Assembly: GCA_963832835.1 (NCBI GenBank)
Contig: CAWHVD010000001.1
Span: 930,001-994,000, forward strand
Length of the DNA: 64,000 nt
Origin: CAVPKN01 sp963832835
GTDB taxonomy: Bacteria > Chlamydiota > Chlamydiia > Chlamydiales > JAAKFR01
Direction: 5' to 3'
In this document: positions 53,349-61,798 of the stretch, one piece after another
How positions within the stretch are numbered: position 1 is the stretch's first letter
Layout of the letters: every line of letters begins with the position of its first letter
Position numbers and translations under genes: made by a program
Notes under the pieces: generated by a model
Seen by the model: the letters and a program-made list of their open reading frames with translations, nothing else
What the model was told of the DNA's origin: nothing
The model's database searches: none

Positions 53349-54183
53349 CTTTAGAGCTGATTTACATTGCCACTCTTCTTTTTCTGATGGAACGGATACT
53401 CCTACGCAGCTCATTGAGCTAGCTATGGCAAGTGGGCTTTCGGGCCTGTCTATCACCGACCACGATACTCTTGCTGGCTATGAGGAGGCTTTTGCTGTGG
53501 CAGAAGCTAAACAGTTTTTACTCATAAATGGCATTGAATTTTCTGCCTCCTACGCCCAGGAGCCCGTCCATATCTTAGGTTATGCCTACCAAATGCAAAG
53601 TGATGCCATCGCAAGTCTATGTGCTCGGCACAAAGAGCGGCGAGAGCAAAGAAATCACAAAATCTTAGAGAAACTCAAGAAGCTGGGAATTGTGATCGAA
53701 CCCACCGAATTGCTCCATCGTGGAACTTGGGGGCGTCCCCACATTGCCCATGCACTTGTCAAGCGTGGTCTTGTCAAGTCGATCCAAGAGGCATTTGAGG
53801 TTTATCTTGCTGAGGGTAAAATTGCCTATGATCCTGGAGAACCTATATCTGTTGAGAAAACAATAGAGACAATCCATCAAGCAGGGGGGAAAGCCGTACT
53901 TGCCCATCCTCATCTACTCAAGCGGAGCACCACCATCCGCGCGATGCTCAAGATGCCTTTTGACGGGCTGGAGTGCTATTATGCCCGTTTCCCGCTTGCC
54001 CAGGAAAAGAAGTGGATTGACCTAGCTCAGCAACGCAAGTGGTTGATCACGGGTGGTTCCGACTACCACGGCTCTATCAAACCTCGCAATGTGCTTGGTA
54101 CCTCTTGGGTTCCGCGCGAGACATTCGAGCTTCTTTACACGCATTTTCTGGAAAATAATAGGAAGCACCATGACAAAACTTGA
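53341..54183 (+). CDS. PHP-domain phosphoesterase (TrpH/RNase AM-like)
   Basis: 280 residues; the start overlaps the murB stop by 8 bases. Metal motifs: DLHCHSSFSDGTDTP, ITDHDTLAGYEEA, GIEFSASY and GSDYHGSIKP, the order of TrpH/YciV-type PHP proteins that remove nucleotides from RNA 5' ends or hydrolyse 3',5'-bisphosphates. Middle region KAVLAHPHLLKRS completes the site. Translationally coupled to murB and to the following methyltransferase. Confidence 0.88.
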   Translation: MNDFRADLHCHSSFSDGTDTPTQLIELAMASGLSGLSITDHDTLAGYEEAFAVAEAKQFLLINGIEFSASYAQEPVHILGYAYQMQSDAIASLCARHKERREQRNHKILEKLKKLGIVIEPTELLHRGTWGRPHIAHALVKRGLVKSIQEAFEVYLAEGKIAYDPGEPISVEKTIETIHQAGGKAVLAHPHLLKRSTTIRAMLKMPFDGLECYYARFPLAQEKKWIDLAQQRKWLITGGSDYHGSIKPRNVLGTSWVPRETFELLYTHFLENNRKHHDKT

Positions 54184-54922
54184 TCCAAAACATTATTTGA
54201 AATATTCGCAGATCCAAATGGGGGTGGCAGCCGATTTGATTGCACAAATTGACTGGCAGGGCAACGAACGGCTTCTAGATGTCGGATCTGGAGATGGGAA
54301 AATCACAGCCTATCTGCGGGAATTGGTGGCAGAGGTAGTAGGGGTTGATCTATGCGAAAATATGGTCAATTTTGCCTCAGAGTTGTTTCCCCATATCTGT
54401 TTTGAAAGACAAAGCGCGGATGAGATGACCTTTGACAAACCCTTCGATGTCATCACCTGCTTGAGTGCATTGCACTGGGTACGTCAGCCCGTAAAAGCCT
54501 TCGAAAGAATGGCTGAGGCTTTAAAGCCAGGAGGAATGGCTTACATTTTAACATATCCTGCCGAGTCTATCTACTGGCGTCCGATGCAAAAGACCGCCCA
54601 AGATCCTCTGTTTGCCCCCTATTTGGCTTCTTTGGTTTCTCCCCATGCTGCCCAGCATTACTGTGAGGCGGCCCAGCAAGCTGGTCTGGAGGTAATTTCT
54701 TCTAAGCTTCAGGGGCATTTTGCTACCCATGATTCTCTCGAAAACGCAAAGTCCTATATCCAGGCTTGGCTGCCTAATTTAATTGATCTCCCCCAAGAGC
54801 TGAGAACCCCTTTTATCGACCTTGCGAGCAGCTATCAGGCGACCCAAGCGGTCGATCAAGGCGATGGTAAAATTCATTTGCCTTATACAACTTTGGTCCT
54901 GATTTTGCAAAAGCCATTATAA
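54170..54922 (+). CDS. Class I SAM-dependent methyltransferase
   Basis: 250 residues from ATG 54170 (MTKLDPKHYLKYSQIQMGVA), with AGGAAG upstream; longer in-frame extension into the PHP gene is unlikely. SAM site LLDVGSGDGKITAYLRE, acidic strand VVGVDLCENM, motif FDVITCLSALHWVRQP and post-motif LKPGGMAYILTYPAES. Resembles trans-aconitate methyltransferase-like enzymes (Tam/BioC group). Overlaps the PHP stop by 14 bases. Substrate unknown. Confidence 0.82.
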   Translation: MTKLDPKHYLKYSQIQMGVAADLIAQIDWQGNERLLDVGSGDGKITAYLRELVAEVVGVDLCENMVNFASELFPHICFERQSADEMTFDKPFDVITCLSALHWVRQPVKAFERMAEALKPGGMAYILTYPAESIYWRPMQKTAQDPLFAPYLASLVSPHAAQHYCEAAQQAGLEVISSKLQGHFATHDSLENAKSYIQAWLPNLIDLPQELRTPFIDLASSYQATQAVDQGDGKIHLPYTTLVLILQKPL

Positions 54923-54982
54923 TCTTAAGTCAAACAATATTAATATTTTATTATAAGATCCTCTGTGATAAAATAGGCGCAT

Positions 54983-56119
54983 ATGGCTATGCACCCCCTT
55001 CTGCAAGACAGTCTTGAAATCTCATCAATGAAACTGGGGCTTGAGCGTATCGAGGCACTTGATGCCCTTTTGGGCTTCCCTAGTAGACAATTCGCAGCGG
55101 CCCATATTGCTGGTACCAATGGCAAGGGTTCTGTCAGCTCCAAGATCGCTAGGGCACTTCAGGAGAGCGGAAAAAAAGTAGGCCTCTATACCTCTCCTCA
55201 TATTCATACCTATCGTGAGCGTATTTGCATCAATGAAAAGCCTATTTCCGAAGCGGATGCTGATCGCCTGCTAAAAAAAATCACTACTATCTCACGGGTT
55301 CAGCTCTCCTATTTCGAACTTCTGACCCTTTTGGCTTTCTGCTATTTTGCTGAAGAAAAGGTCGATTTTGCAGTTCTAGAAACGGGAATGGGGGGACGGC
55401 TCGATGCGACAAATATCATCCGCCCCGTTTTGTCTGTGATCACCTCGATAGAAATGGATCACATGCCCTATTTAGGTGAGACACTGCAGGCCATAGCTTA
55501 TGAGAAGGCAGGTATCATTAAACCGGGGGTGCCTGTGCTGCTGGGTCCGCATGTAAAGCCCCTATATGTCTTTGAAGAGGCCTCTGAGCGTACCCAAAGT
55601 CCTCTTTTTCAAGTCCAGGGGACGTTTGCTCATTATGAAGAAGAGAATAAAAAGATTGCCCAGAAAGCACTCTCACTCCTTCCATTCCCACTCGATAAGA
55701 GGTCGATCAAAATAGGTCTTGAGGCCACCCCTCCCTGCCGCTTTGAAATCGTCTCCGAATGCGAACCAAAGGTTATTTTAGACGTTGCACACAATCCCGA
55801 TGGTTTAAAACGTACATTTGAGCGTCTTTTTCATCAATTTCCTGATACCGAAGTAAGGGTTTTAGCCGGATTTTCAGCAGACAAAGACATAGAAGAAGCT
55901 TTAAGTGTGATCCGCAACAATGCGGTCGATCTCCACCATGTTTACACCGATCATCCCCGATTACTCAAAAAGGGAGATCCCCATCTGGAGAACGCGTTTC
56001 AAAAAGCTTATATATTAGCCAAAAGCAGAGGAGAGATCTTGCTGGTTTGCGGCACCTTCTTCATCATGCACCGTGCAAGGCTTGCAGCCAAATCCATGTT
56101 GGAGAAAGCGGACGGTTGA
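54983..56119 (+). CDS. folC: Folylpolyglutamate / dihydrofolate synthase
   Basis: 378 residues. Mur-ligase-type ATP site AAHIAGTNGKGSVSSKIARA, then LYTSPHIHTYRERICIN (folate loop), VLETGMGGRLDATNIIRPVL, TSIEMDHMPYLGETLQAIAY and the C-terminal VILDVAHNPDGLKRTFERL. Adds glutamate to folates. Somewhat shorter than E. coli FolC (about 420). It converges with the ytqB-like gene and overlaps its 3' end by 56 bases. Confidence 0.92.
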   Translation: MAMHPLLQDSLEISSMKLGLERIEALDALLGFPSRQFAAAHIAGTNGKGSVSSKIARALQESGKKVGLYTSPHIHTYRERICINEKPISEADADRLLKKITTISRVQLSYFELLTLLAFCYFAEEKVDFAVLETGMGGRLDATNIIRPVLSVITSIEMDHMPYLGETLQAIAYEKAGIIKPGVPVLLGPHVKPLYVFEEASERTQSPLFQVQGTFAHYEEENKKIAQKALSLLPFPLDKRSIKIGLEATPPCRFEIVSECEPKVILDVAHNPDGLKRTFERLFHQFPDTEVRVLAGFSADKDIEEALSVIRNNAVDLHHVYTDHPRLLKKGDPHLENAFQKAYILAKSRGEILLVCGTFFIMHRARLAAKSMLEKADG

Positions 56120-56621
56120 TCCATACATGATGGCAGACGTTCCATTGATCCGTAGGAAGTCTTTTTAAAAATTCCACAATAGCTTCCTGTTCTAAGGCTC
56201 CCTCGGCATGTCCTGGGTAACAGGTAATCGAGATAGCTCCTTGCAAGGACAGGCAACTTAAAGCGTTTTGAATGCTCGATAGAGTCGATCCTGTTTGCGT
56301 GGTGATGGTCTTGTCTCCTCCTGGAAGATAACCCAGGTTATAACAAATTAATTTTACTCCTGCTTCAGAAAAGTGGACATGAGACTCCAAGCGAAGTTCG
56401 ACTGTATCTCTCCAGGGGGCCGGCAGCCCGGCCAAACGTTTTTGCGTTTGCGCTAAAGCTTGGGGTTGGATATCGTAGCCAATCAGCCTGCCTTGGCCTT
56501 TTAGCAATTGAGCTAGAAAAAATGTGTCGTGCCCATTGCCGACAGTGGCATCGATGACAGTGTCGCCAGGGGTCACACATTTTTCCCAAGAATTGTGGGC
56601 AAAGGACAGGTGTGGCTTCAT
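56064..56621 (-). CDS. Putative rRNA methylase, YtqB family
   Basis: 185 residues. MKPHLSFAHNSWEKCVTPGD, DATVGNGHDTFFLAQLL (SAM site), LICYNLGYLPGGDKTITTQT with the family NxxxLPGxDK motif, and AISITCYPGHAEGALEQEAI. These are the Methyltransf-type YtqB/rRNA methylase pattern; a homologue lies next to murB in Chlamydia as I recall. Substrate not established from sequence. Confidence 0.88.
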   Translation of the reverse strand: MKPHLSFAHNSWEKCVTPGDTVIDATVGNGHDTFFLAQLLKGQGRLIGYDIQPQALAQTQKRLAGLPAPWRDTVELRLESHVHFSEAGVKLICYNLGYLPGGDKTITTQTGSTLSSIQNALSCLSLQGAISITCYPGHAEGALEQEAIVEFLKRLPTDQWNVCHHVWINRPLSPTWIWLQALHGA

Positions 56622-56688
56622 AACTTACGAGTATACCTCTTTTGTGCTTTCAAGAAATAGGGATGTTTGTTAAATTTTATCTCCCTTT

Positions 56689-56762
56689 GGGGTATTAGCT
56701 CAGTTGGTTAGAGCGCCACGTTGACATCGTGGAGGTCGGCTGTTCGAGTCAGCCATATCCCA
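56689..56762 (+). tRNA. tRNA-Val (anticodon GAC)
   Basis: 74 nt cloverleaf: acceptor GGGGTAT with ATATCCC, D arm TAGCTCAGTTGGTTAGAGC, anticodon stem-loop CCACGTTGACATCGTGG with GAC, T arm TCGGCTGTTCGAGTCAGCC. No encoded CCA. Located 31 bp before infC and read in the same direction. Confidence 0.96.
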
Positions 56763-56793
56763 ACCTCCTCATTTATCCTAAGGAGTAGGAAGT

Positions 56794-57366
56794 TTGAATT
56801 TGAGAGTGAATAAACAAATACGTGCGCCTAAAGTGCGCGTGATTGGTCCTGAAGGGGATCAAGTCGGGGTTTTGCTTCTCAGAGATGCGCTTCAGCAAGC
56901 GCAGGAAGCGAGCCTTGATCTAGTGGAAGTTGCGCCCAATGCTCAACCTCCCGTTTGTAAGATCGTCGATTACGGTAAGTTCCGTTATGATCAGACCAAA
57001 CGAGAGAAAGAGAGCAAAAAAGCGCAGCACCAAGTGAAGGTGAAGGAAGTCAAGCTCAAGCCAAATATCGACGAGCATGATTTCAACACTAAAATGAAAA
57101 AAGCCCGCGGGTTTCTCGAAAAAGGAAATAAGGTCAAAGTGACCTGTATGTTCCGCGGGCGTGAAATGGCCCACACCGATTTAGGTCTGAGGGTGGTCCA
57201 GAATTTTTGTAAAGGCTTAGAAGATGTAGCCCTAGTAGAGGCTCCGCCGAAACTTTTAGGGCGCAGCTTAATCGGAGTGCTCGCGCCGGCCCCAGCAAAA
57301 GGGGGAGCAAAAGTCAAACCAGCGCCGAAAAAGGAGAAAGCAGATGCCCAAGATGAAAACCAATAA
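56794..57366 (+). CDS. infC: Translation initiation factor IF-3
   Basis: 190 residues from a TTG start preceded by AGGAGTAGGAAG; an unusual start codon is typical of infC, which is autoregulated by IF-3 discrimination. MNLRVNKQIRAPKVRVIGPE, the linker KREKESKKAQHQVKVKEVKL, and the C-domain KVKVTCMFRGREMAHTDLGL are clear. The tail is Lys/Ala-rich. Overlaps rpmI by 23 bases. Confidence 0.97.
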   Translation: MNLRVNKQIRAPKVRVIGPEGDQVGVLLLRDALQQAQEASLDLVEVAPNAQPPVCKIVDYGKFRYDQTKREKESKKAQHQVKVKEVKLKPNIDEHDFNTKMKKARGFLEKGNKVKVTCMFRGREMAHTDLGLRVVQNFCKGLEDVALVEAPPKLLGRSLIGVLAPAPAKGGAKVKPAPKKEKADAQDENQ

Positions 57367-57538
57367 ATCGTACGTCTCTCGTTTTAAATTAACAGGAACA
57401 GGCAAATTGCTGCGACGCCATCCAGGGCGTCGTCATAAATTATCTAAGAAGTCCTCTTGCAGAAAACGGACTTTGGCGGTACCCGCACTTGTCCATGAAT
57501 CCCAATTGAAAATGTACAAGCGCAAGATGTGCGTATAA
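57344..57538 (+). CDS. rpmI: 50S ribosomal protein L35
   Basis: 64 residues, MPKMKTNKSYVSRFKLTGTG and HPGRRHKLSKKSSCRKRTL, highly basic, standard length. Start lies inside the end of infC. infC-rpmI-rplT is the classical ribosomal operon. Confidence 0.97.
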   Translation: MPKMKTNKSYVSRFKLTGTGKLLRRHPGRRHKLSKKSSCRKRTLAVPALVHESQLKMYKRKMCV

Positions 57539-57565
57539 CGATAAGAGTTTAAGAAGGAGAGAATT

Positions 57566-57928
57566 ATGGTTAGAGCAACCAGTGCGCCGGCTTCTCGTCG
57601 GAGTCGTAAGCGTATTTTAAAGAAAGCAAAAGGTTTTTGGGGCGATCGTAAAAATCATATCCGCCAGGCATCTAATGCCGTTATGAGCGCGATGTCGTTT
57701 AATTACCGCCACCGTAAACAGAAAAAAAGTGAATTTAGAAGTCTGTGGATTACACGTGTCGGTGTTGGCGCGAAAATCAATGGTCTTTCTTACAGCAAAT
57801 TTGTCTGCGGATTGAAGAAAGCCGGATGCGATTTAAATCGCAAAATGCTTTCTGAAATGGCGATCCACAATCCTGAGGGCTTCAAAGCTTTGGCTGAAAT
57901 GGCTAAAAATGCACTTGCGGCCCAATAA
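57566..57928 (+). CDS. rplT: 50S ribosomal protein L20
   Basis: 120 residues, MVRATSAPASRRSRKRILKK, SFNYRHRKQKKSEFRSLWIT, RKMLSEMAIHNPEGFKALAE; strong AAGGAGAG ribosome site. Assembly protein of the large subunit and, in E. coli, repressor of its own operon. Confidence 0.97.
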   Translation: MVRATSAPASRRSRKRILKKAKGFWGDRKNHIRQASNAVMSAMSFNYRHRKQKKSEFRSLWITRVGVGAKINGLSYSKFVCGLKKAGCDLNRKMLSEMAIHNPEGFKALAEMAKNALAAQ

Positions 57929-57948
57929 AGTTGTCAAGTAAGTTGAAC

Positions 57949-58980
57949 ATGCATGTCATGGAACAGCAGATCCGTAAAATTCAATTAGAACTGGATACGG
58001 ATCTGCAGTCATGTCTGGACAGCAAAGACATCGAAGCGTTGAAAGTCAGGTATTTAGGAAAAAAAGGGCCTGTGCAAGGATTGTTGCAAGCCCTGAAAGA
58101 TTGTTCAACGGATGAGCGTCCTCAGGTGGGGAAACTCGTCAATGACTTAAAAGAGCTCATTGCAAATCGGCTGAGTACAGCAGGACAGATGGCAGAAGAC
58201 AAAGAGCTTCACCACCGTTTGTCCCAAGAAAAGATCGACGTTACCTTGCCAGGGAGGCACCGATTTTTGGGTAAGAAGCATGTTGCATTGCGCATGCTTG
58301 ATGAAGCAATCGATGTCCTTGTCGGCATGGGCTTTTCTGTCCAGTATGGTCCTGATATTGAGAGCGACTATTATAATTTTGAAGCTCTCAATTTTGCCAA
58401 GGACCACCCTGCTCGGGACATGCACGACACCTTTTACATCACACCAGATACGTTACTGCGCACGCATACATCAAATACGCAAGTGAGAGTGATGGAGACA
58501 TGCCCACCCCCCATCCGTGTGATTGCACCTGGCAAATGCTATCGCAATGAAGATGTATCGGCCCGTTCCCATGTTTTGTTCCATCAAATTGAAGGACTTT
58601 ACATCGATAAGAATGTAACTTTTGCCGACTTGCTTGCCACTTTAGAAGAGCTTTTTTCAAAGCTCCTCAACCAGAATGATATTAAAATGCGCTACCGTCC
58701 TAGTTATTTCCCCTTTGTGGAGCCAGGGATGGAAGTAGACATCAGTTGTTTTGTTTGTGGAGCCAAAGGATGTAGTGTTTGTAAGCACAGCGGCTGGCTT
58801 GAAGTGGCAGGTGCGGGTATGGTACACCCCGAGGTTTTGAAATCGGGTGGGATCGACACCGAAGAGTATACGGGTTACGCATGGGGGATGGGCATTGAAC
58901 GCCTCACCATGCTGCGTTATGGTATTGAAGATATTCGTCTCTTTATGGAAGATAACTTCAAGTTTTTACAACAGTTCTAA
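57949..58980 (+). CDS. pheS: Phenylalanyl-tRNA synthetase alpha subunit
   Basis: 343 residues from ATG 57949; a TTG at 57931 and an ATG at 57958 are alternatives. N-terminal coiled coil, then class II motifs: FGALNFAKDHP-type region EALNFAKDHPARDMHDTFYI, LLRTHTSNTQVRVM, GKCYRNEDVSARSHVLFHQI and motif 3 YAWGMGIERLTMLRYGIEDI. A CFVCGAKGCSVCKHSGW cluster could bind zinc, as in many bacterial PheS. pheT is not adjacent, as in Chlamydia. Confidence 0.96.
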   Translation: MHVMEQQIRKIQLELDTDLQSCLDSKDIEALKVRYLGKKGPVQGLLQALKDCSTDERPQVGKLVNDLKELIANRLSTAGQMAEDKELHHRLSQEKIDVTLPGRHRFLGKKHVALRMLDEAIDVLVGMGFSVQYGPDIESDYYNFEALNFAKDHPARDMHDTFYITPDTLLRTHTSNTQVRVMETCPPPIRVIAPGKCYRNEDVSARSHVLFHQIEGLYIDKNVTFADLLATLEELFSKLLNQNDIKMRYRPSYFPFVEPGMEVDISCFVCGAKGCSVCKHSGWLEVAGAGMVHPEVLKSGGIDTEEYTGYAWGMGIERLTMLRYGIEDIRLFMEDNFKFLQQF

Positions 58981-58990
58981 GATCTCTTTT

Positions 58991-59077
58991 GGAAGAGTGG
59001 CAGAGTGGCCGATTGCGCCTGTCTTGAAAACAGGAGTCCCTTTGCGGGGACCGTGGGTTCGAATCCTACCTCTTCCG
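58991..59077 (+). tRNA. tRNA-Ser (anticodon TGA)
   Basis: 87 nt with long variable arm: acceptor GGAAGAG with CTCTTCC, anticodon loop CTTGAAA in CCTGT/ACAGG stem, variable arm GTCCCTTTGCGGGGAC, T arm GTGGGTTCGAATCCTAC. No encoded CCA. Confidence 0.96.
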
Positions 59078-59083
59078 AAAAAC

Positions 59084-59114
59084 AAAACCAGAGCATCCGC
59101 TCTGGTTTTTTTTT
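59084..59114 (+). terminator. Rho-independent terminator after tRNA-Ser
   Basis: AAAACCAGAGC, loop ATCC, GCTCTGGTTTT followed by further T (to 59114). A textbook stem plus T-tract that ends the pheS-tRNA-Ser transcript. Confidence 0.9.
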
Positions 59115-59186
59115 CGGAAGAGGGCCAGTGAATAGTTTCACTTTTAGGAATTGCGAAAGTCACAGCAAATCCTCGAAAGAAATTTT

Positions 59187-59301
59187 GTAACTATTCAGGT
59201 AATCCATCTTTTTGGTTAAAAGCCTCTCTGTGGTGACTATCCACTCCCACCTTGACAAACTGGGGCTGCCCTAAGGATTCTGCTGGCTCGTGAATAGTCA
59301 C
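59187..59301 (-). repeat. Repeat family F4 (intergenic, best-preserved copy)
   Basis: 115 bp with inverted ends GTAACTATTCAGG and CGTGAATAGTCAC. Read on the minus strand it would encode an nrdA-like segment (HEPAESLGQPQFVKVGVDSH) followed by a stop, showing the same sequence that is coding in nrdA. No target duplication seen. Confidence 0.8.
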
Positions 59302-59466
59302 GAAATTTTCAGATCCAATGTTATACCATTTCCAGAAAATAAAGCCATGAAGTGGTACTGGGTAACATGACAGATTTGGATGATCGTTTCGAAGCCTATG
59401 TTTTTGCACCTAAGCGAGAAAGGATCATTCAAAAATGGCGTGTTATACTAATTGAAAAAAATAAAA

Positions 59467-60006
59467 TTACACCTTTGCCCATATTCTTGAAGTCAAGGAA
59501 ATGACTTGCTCCCGGTCGTTAGTAAATTCATTCCATGCATCTGAACAAGCATCCAACAATTCCTCCTCATCCTTGAAAGTTCGATTCGAAAGATGTGTGC
59601 GGCGCAAGTATTTCCACACCTGTTCGCATGGATTCAATTCAGGTGATGCTGCTGGCAAGGGCAGCAATGTTAAGTTGTGAAAATGTGGTAATTTTTGCGT
59701 CGTATGCCACCCTGCCTTATCAAGTATGATTACTGCATGCCGTCCGGTGGGAACTTGTGAGGAAATGTGCCGCAAATGGATCTCCATTGTATCCTTGTTT
59801 GCATAGGGCAACAATAAACCAACAGCATCGCCTCTTTCAGGACATACGGCACCAAAAAGATATGTGTATTTGAACTGTTGTTGACGTACTGCACGAGGGC
59901 GAGTTCCTTTTACTGCCCACAGTCTGCTTAGGCTTCCCTGTTGGCCAAATCTAGCTTCATCCTGAAACCAGATTTCAACATCGTTGAGTTGGATTCCTTT
60001 TGGCAA
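59467..60006 (-). CDS. IS630-type transposase, catalytic frame (OrfB)
   Basis: 179 residues are listed from an internal start, but the frame is open back to the A8 run near 60036 (FKKKFRAKVENSLPKGIQ). DDE residues: Asp in IWFQDEARFG, Asp in VIILDKAGWHT, Glu in SPELNPCEQVWKYLRRT. Belongs to the DDE_3/IS630-Tc1 superfamily. Full activity requires fusion with the upstream frame by frameshift or transcriptional slippage. Confidence 0.9.
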   Translation of the reverse strand: MPKGIQLNDVEIWFQDEARFGQQGSLSRLWAVKGTRPRAVRQQQFKYTYLFGAVCPERGDAVGLLLPYANKDTMEIHLRHISSQVPTGRHAVIILDKAGWHTTQKLPHFHNLTLLPLPAASPELNPCEQVWKYLRRTHLSNRTFKDEEELLDACSDAWNEFTNDREQVISLTSRIWAKV

Positions 60007-60014
60007 AGAGTTTT

Positions 60015-60518
60015 CTACTTTTGCGCGAAATTTTTTTTAAACTCTTCTTGTTCCTCTGGATTGGCATCTGGATGCCTTGATCTTGCGCTAACCCAGACAA
60101 GTCTTGCCCGTTTCAAATGGTTATATGCACTTTTTAATGAGCACTTTATCCCATACTTATCTTTCATTAACTGCAACACGTCTTTCCCTATAATTACGCC
60201 ACCGGATCGTCCTTTCTGAAGGTCGAGAACCGCAGAACGAAAAGCTGCGGTTTCACTATCTGGAATAAGCGATTTTTTTCCTCTTCCAGATTTTTCTTTA
60301 ACACCATCAATGCCATAAGTTTTAAAATTGCGTATCCATGTGTAAACCGTATTACGTGTAACCCGAAGAAGTTCAGCAATTTCACGAGGAGTTTTACCTT
60401 CCTTGAAATGACTCAGGGCAAGGAATCTATTCTTTTCTCTAGGATGTTTTGCGGATTTATACAGCTTTATAAAGTCGTGCTTTTCTAGTTCTTCGGGAAT
60501 AAGAATTGTTGTTTCCAT
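60015..60518 (-). CDS. IS630-type transposase, N-terminal frame (OrfA)
   Basis: 167 residues from ATG 60518, which has GGAGG upstream. Helix-turn-helix HFKEGKTPREIAELLRVTRN then TVYTWIRNFKTYGIDG, and a second HTH/linker region ending EEQEEFKKNFAQK. The frame stops shortly after a run of eight A; one extra base there (a -1 shift) leads straight into the catalytic frame. Confidence 0.88.
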   Translation of the reverse strand: METTILIPEELEKHDFIKLYKSAKHPREKNRFLALSHFKEGKTPREIAELLRVTRNTVYTWIRNFKTYGIDGVKEKSGRGKKSLIPDSETAAFRSAVLDLQKGRSGGVIIGKDVLQLMKDKYGIKCSLKSAYNHLKRARLVWVSARSRHPDANPEEQEEFKKNFAQK

Positions 60519-60632
60519 GTTGCTACCTCCATTTTGAGGAGATTGCTTATGCCACAACATCTGTATTTTTTAAAATTTCAATTAGTATTATACAGTGCCA
60601 CTTCATGGCTTTATTTTCTGGAAATGGTATTA

Positions 60633-60797
60633 TCCTAAAAACGACAGTTGGAGACGGCGAATTGACGCAATCTTTTGATCCAGAATCGCTTCCATTAGGG
60701 GGCCCCTTCACCATTTGGGAATGTGCGCCCCCTATTAAAAGTGATTCTAAATCAAAATCTTGCATCACTTTACCATCTCGAACTGCCGTTTTTAGGA
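60633..60797. repeat. Palindromic element F3
   Basis: 165 bp, arms TCCTAAAAACGACAGTTGGA and AACTGCCGTTTTTAGGA, flanked by TTA (60630-60632) and TTA (60798-60800). Longest internal complementarity with the copy at 50329 is in opposite orientation, as expected for a palindrome. Confidence 0.88.
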
Positions 60798-60827
60798 TTA
60801 TTTATGATATTTGTATTATAAAGGCTC

Positions 60828-61790
60828 ATGTTCAACAACACATCATTTAAGCCAGCATGGTGGCTGCCTGGGTCACATTTACAAACGATATGGCCTGCAC
60901 TTTTTCGAAAAAAAATTAAACTCAATGTTTTCCGAGAGCGACTGGAGCTTCCTGATCATGATTTTCTAGATCTTGAGTGGGCAGGAGAAGAGAAAGAAAA
61001 TATCGTCTTAATTTTGCATGGTGTAGCAGGGTCTTCTCAGTCATCTTATGCACAAGGGATGCTGAGGACTTGCGTGGCTGCTGGATGGCAGGCCGTTTTC
61101 TTGCATTTTAGAGGCTGCAGCCATGAAGTAAATCGCTTAGAACGTGGGTATCATGCAGGAGAGACAGAGGACTTAAACTACGTGGTGCAAGCATTACTCA
61201 AGCGGCGCAAGCATGTCCGTCTCGCAATTGTTGGTGTCTCATTAGGAGGGAATATCTTGTTAAAATGGCTAAGCGAGCAGGGAAGGAATGCGCCCATTGT
61301 TTCTGCTGTGGCCGTATCTATTCCTTTTGATTTAGCAAATGTAGCCAATCGGTTTGATAGAGGACTCTCACGGGTTTATCAATGGTGGCTCTTGCGTGAA
61401 TTAAAAAGGGGGCTAATTAAGAAAATCCGTTTTCTTCCCAACTATTTGAATTTAAAAAAGATTAGAAAAATCAAAAGTTTTTGGGAATTCGATGATCAAA
61501 TTACAGCCCCTATGTATGGATTTAAGAATGCAGCGCACTATTATCAATTGACAAGTGCCCGCCAGTATTTAAAAACCATTTGTAAACCCACATTAATCAT
61601 TCATGCAGCAAACGATCCCTTTATGACCCCCGATGCGATTCCTGTGGCTGCAGAATTATCACCTACTATTACCATGGAGCTATCTCCTAAAGGGGGGCAT
61701 GTGGGATTTATTGGTGGACAAGTCCCTTGGAAGGCCACCTATTGGTTAGAAGAGCGCATTCCTCTTTTTTTACAGCAATTTTTCAAATGA
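60828..61790 (+). CDS. YheT-like alpha/beta hydrolase
   Basis: 320 residues. MFNNTSFKPAWWLPGSHLQT then IWPALFRKKI is the YheT/ABHD1-3 family start (PxWLpxxHxQTIwP); oxyanion region LILHGVAGSSQSSYAQGML, nucleophile elbow VGVSLGGNILLKWL, acid in NDPFMTPDAIP and His in KGGHVGFIGG. Members act as esterases on lipids or unknown acyl esters. Single gene between repeat clusters. Confidence 0.9.
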   Translation: MFNNTSFKPAWWLPGSHLQTIWPALFRKKIKLNVFRERLELPDHDFLDLEWAGEEKENIVLILHGVAGSSQSSYAQGMLRTCVAAGWQAVFLHFRGCSHEVNRLERGYHAGETEDLNYVVQALLKRRKHVRLAIVGVSLGGNILLKWLSEQGRNAPIVSAVAVSIPFDLANVANRFDRGLSRVYQWWLLRELKRGLIKKIRFLPNYLNLKKIRKIKSFWEFDDQITAPMYGFKNAAHYYQLTSARQYLKTICKPTLIIHAANDPFMTPDAIPVAAELSPTITMELSPKGGHVGFIGGQVPWKATYWLEERIPLFLQQFFK

Positions 61791-61798
61791 CAAAAGAG

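Larger units (their letters stand above)
59446..60587 (-). mobile_element. IS630-type insertion sequence
   Basis: 1142 bp with 12-bp perfect inverted ends TACTAATTGAAA, inserted in F1 with TTA on both sides (59443-59445, 60588-60590); the data also fit a TA duplication with one extra base. Contains one transposase gene in two overlapping frames (minus strand). Appears structurally intact. Confidence 0.9.
59324..60629. repeat. Palindromic element F1 split by an IS630-type insertion
   Basis: Left part 59324-59445 and right part 60588-60629 join to one F1 copy. Flanks TTA (59321-59323) and TTA (60630-60632); the right TTA is also the left flank of an F3. This makes a three-level nest: F1 carrying an IS, adjoining F3. 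Confidence 0.93.

Noticed and set aside
54053..54170. Longer N-terminus for the methyltransferase starting inside the PHP gene
   Set aside because: The extension has no family similarity and overlaps 131 bases of a conserved gene; the ATG at 54170 has a ribosome site.
60015..60560. IS630 transposase as a pseudogene
   Set aside because: Only one shift, exactly at an A8 run, separates the frames, and the inverted ends are perfect, so programmed or slippage-based fusion is more likely than decay.
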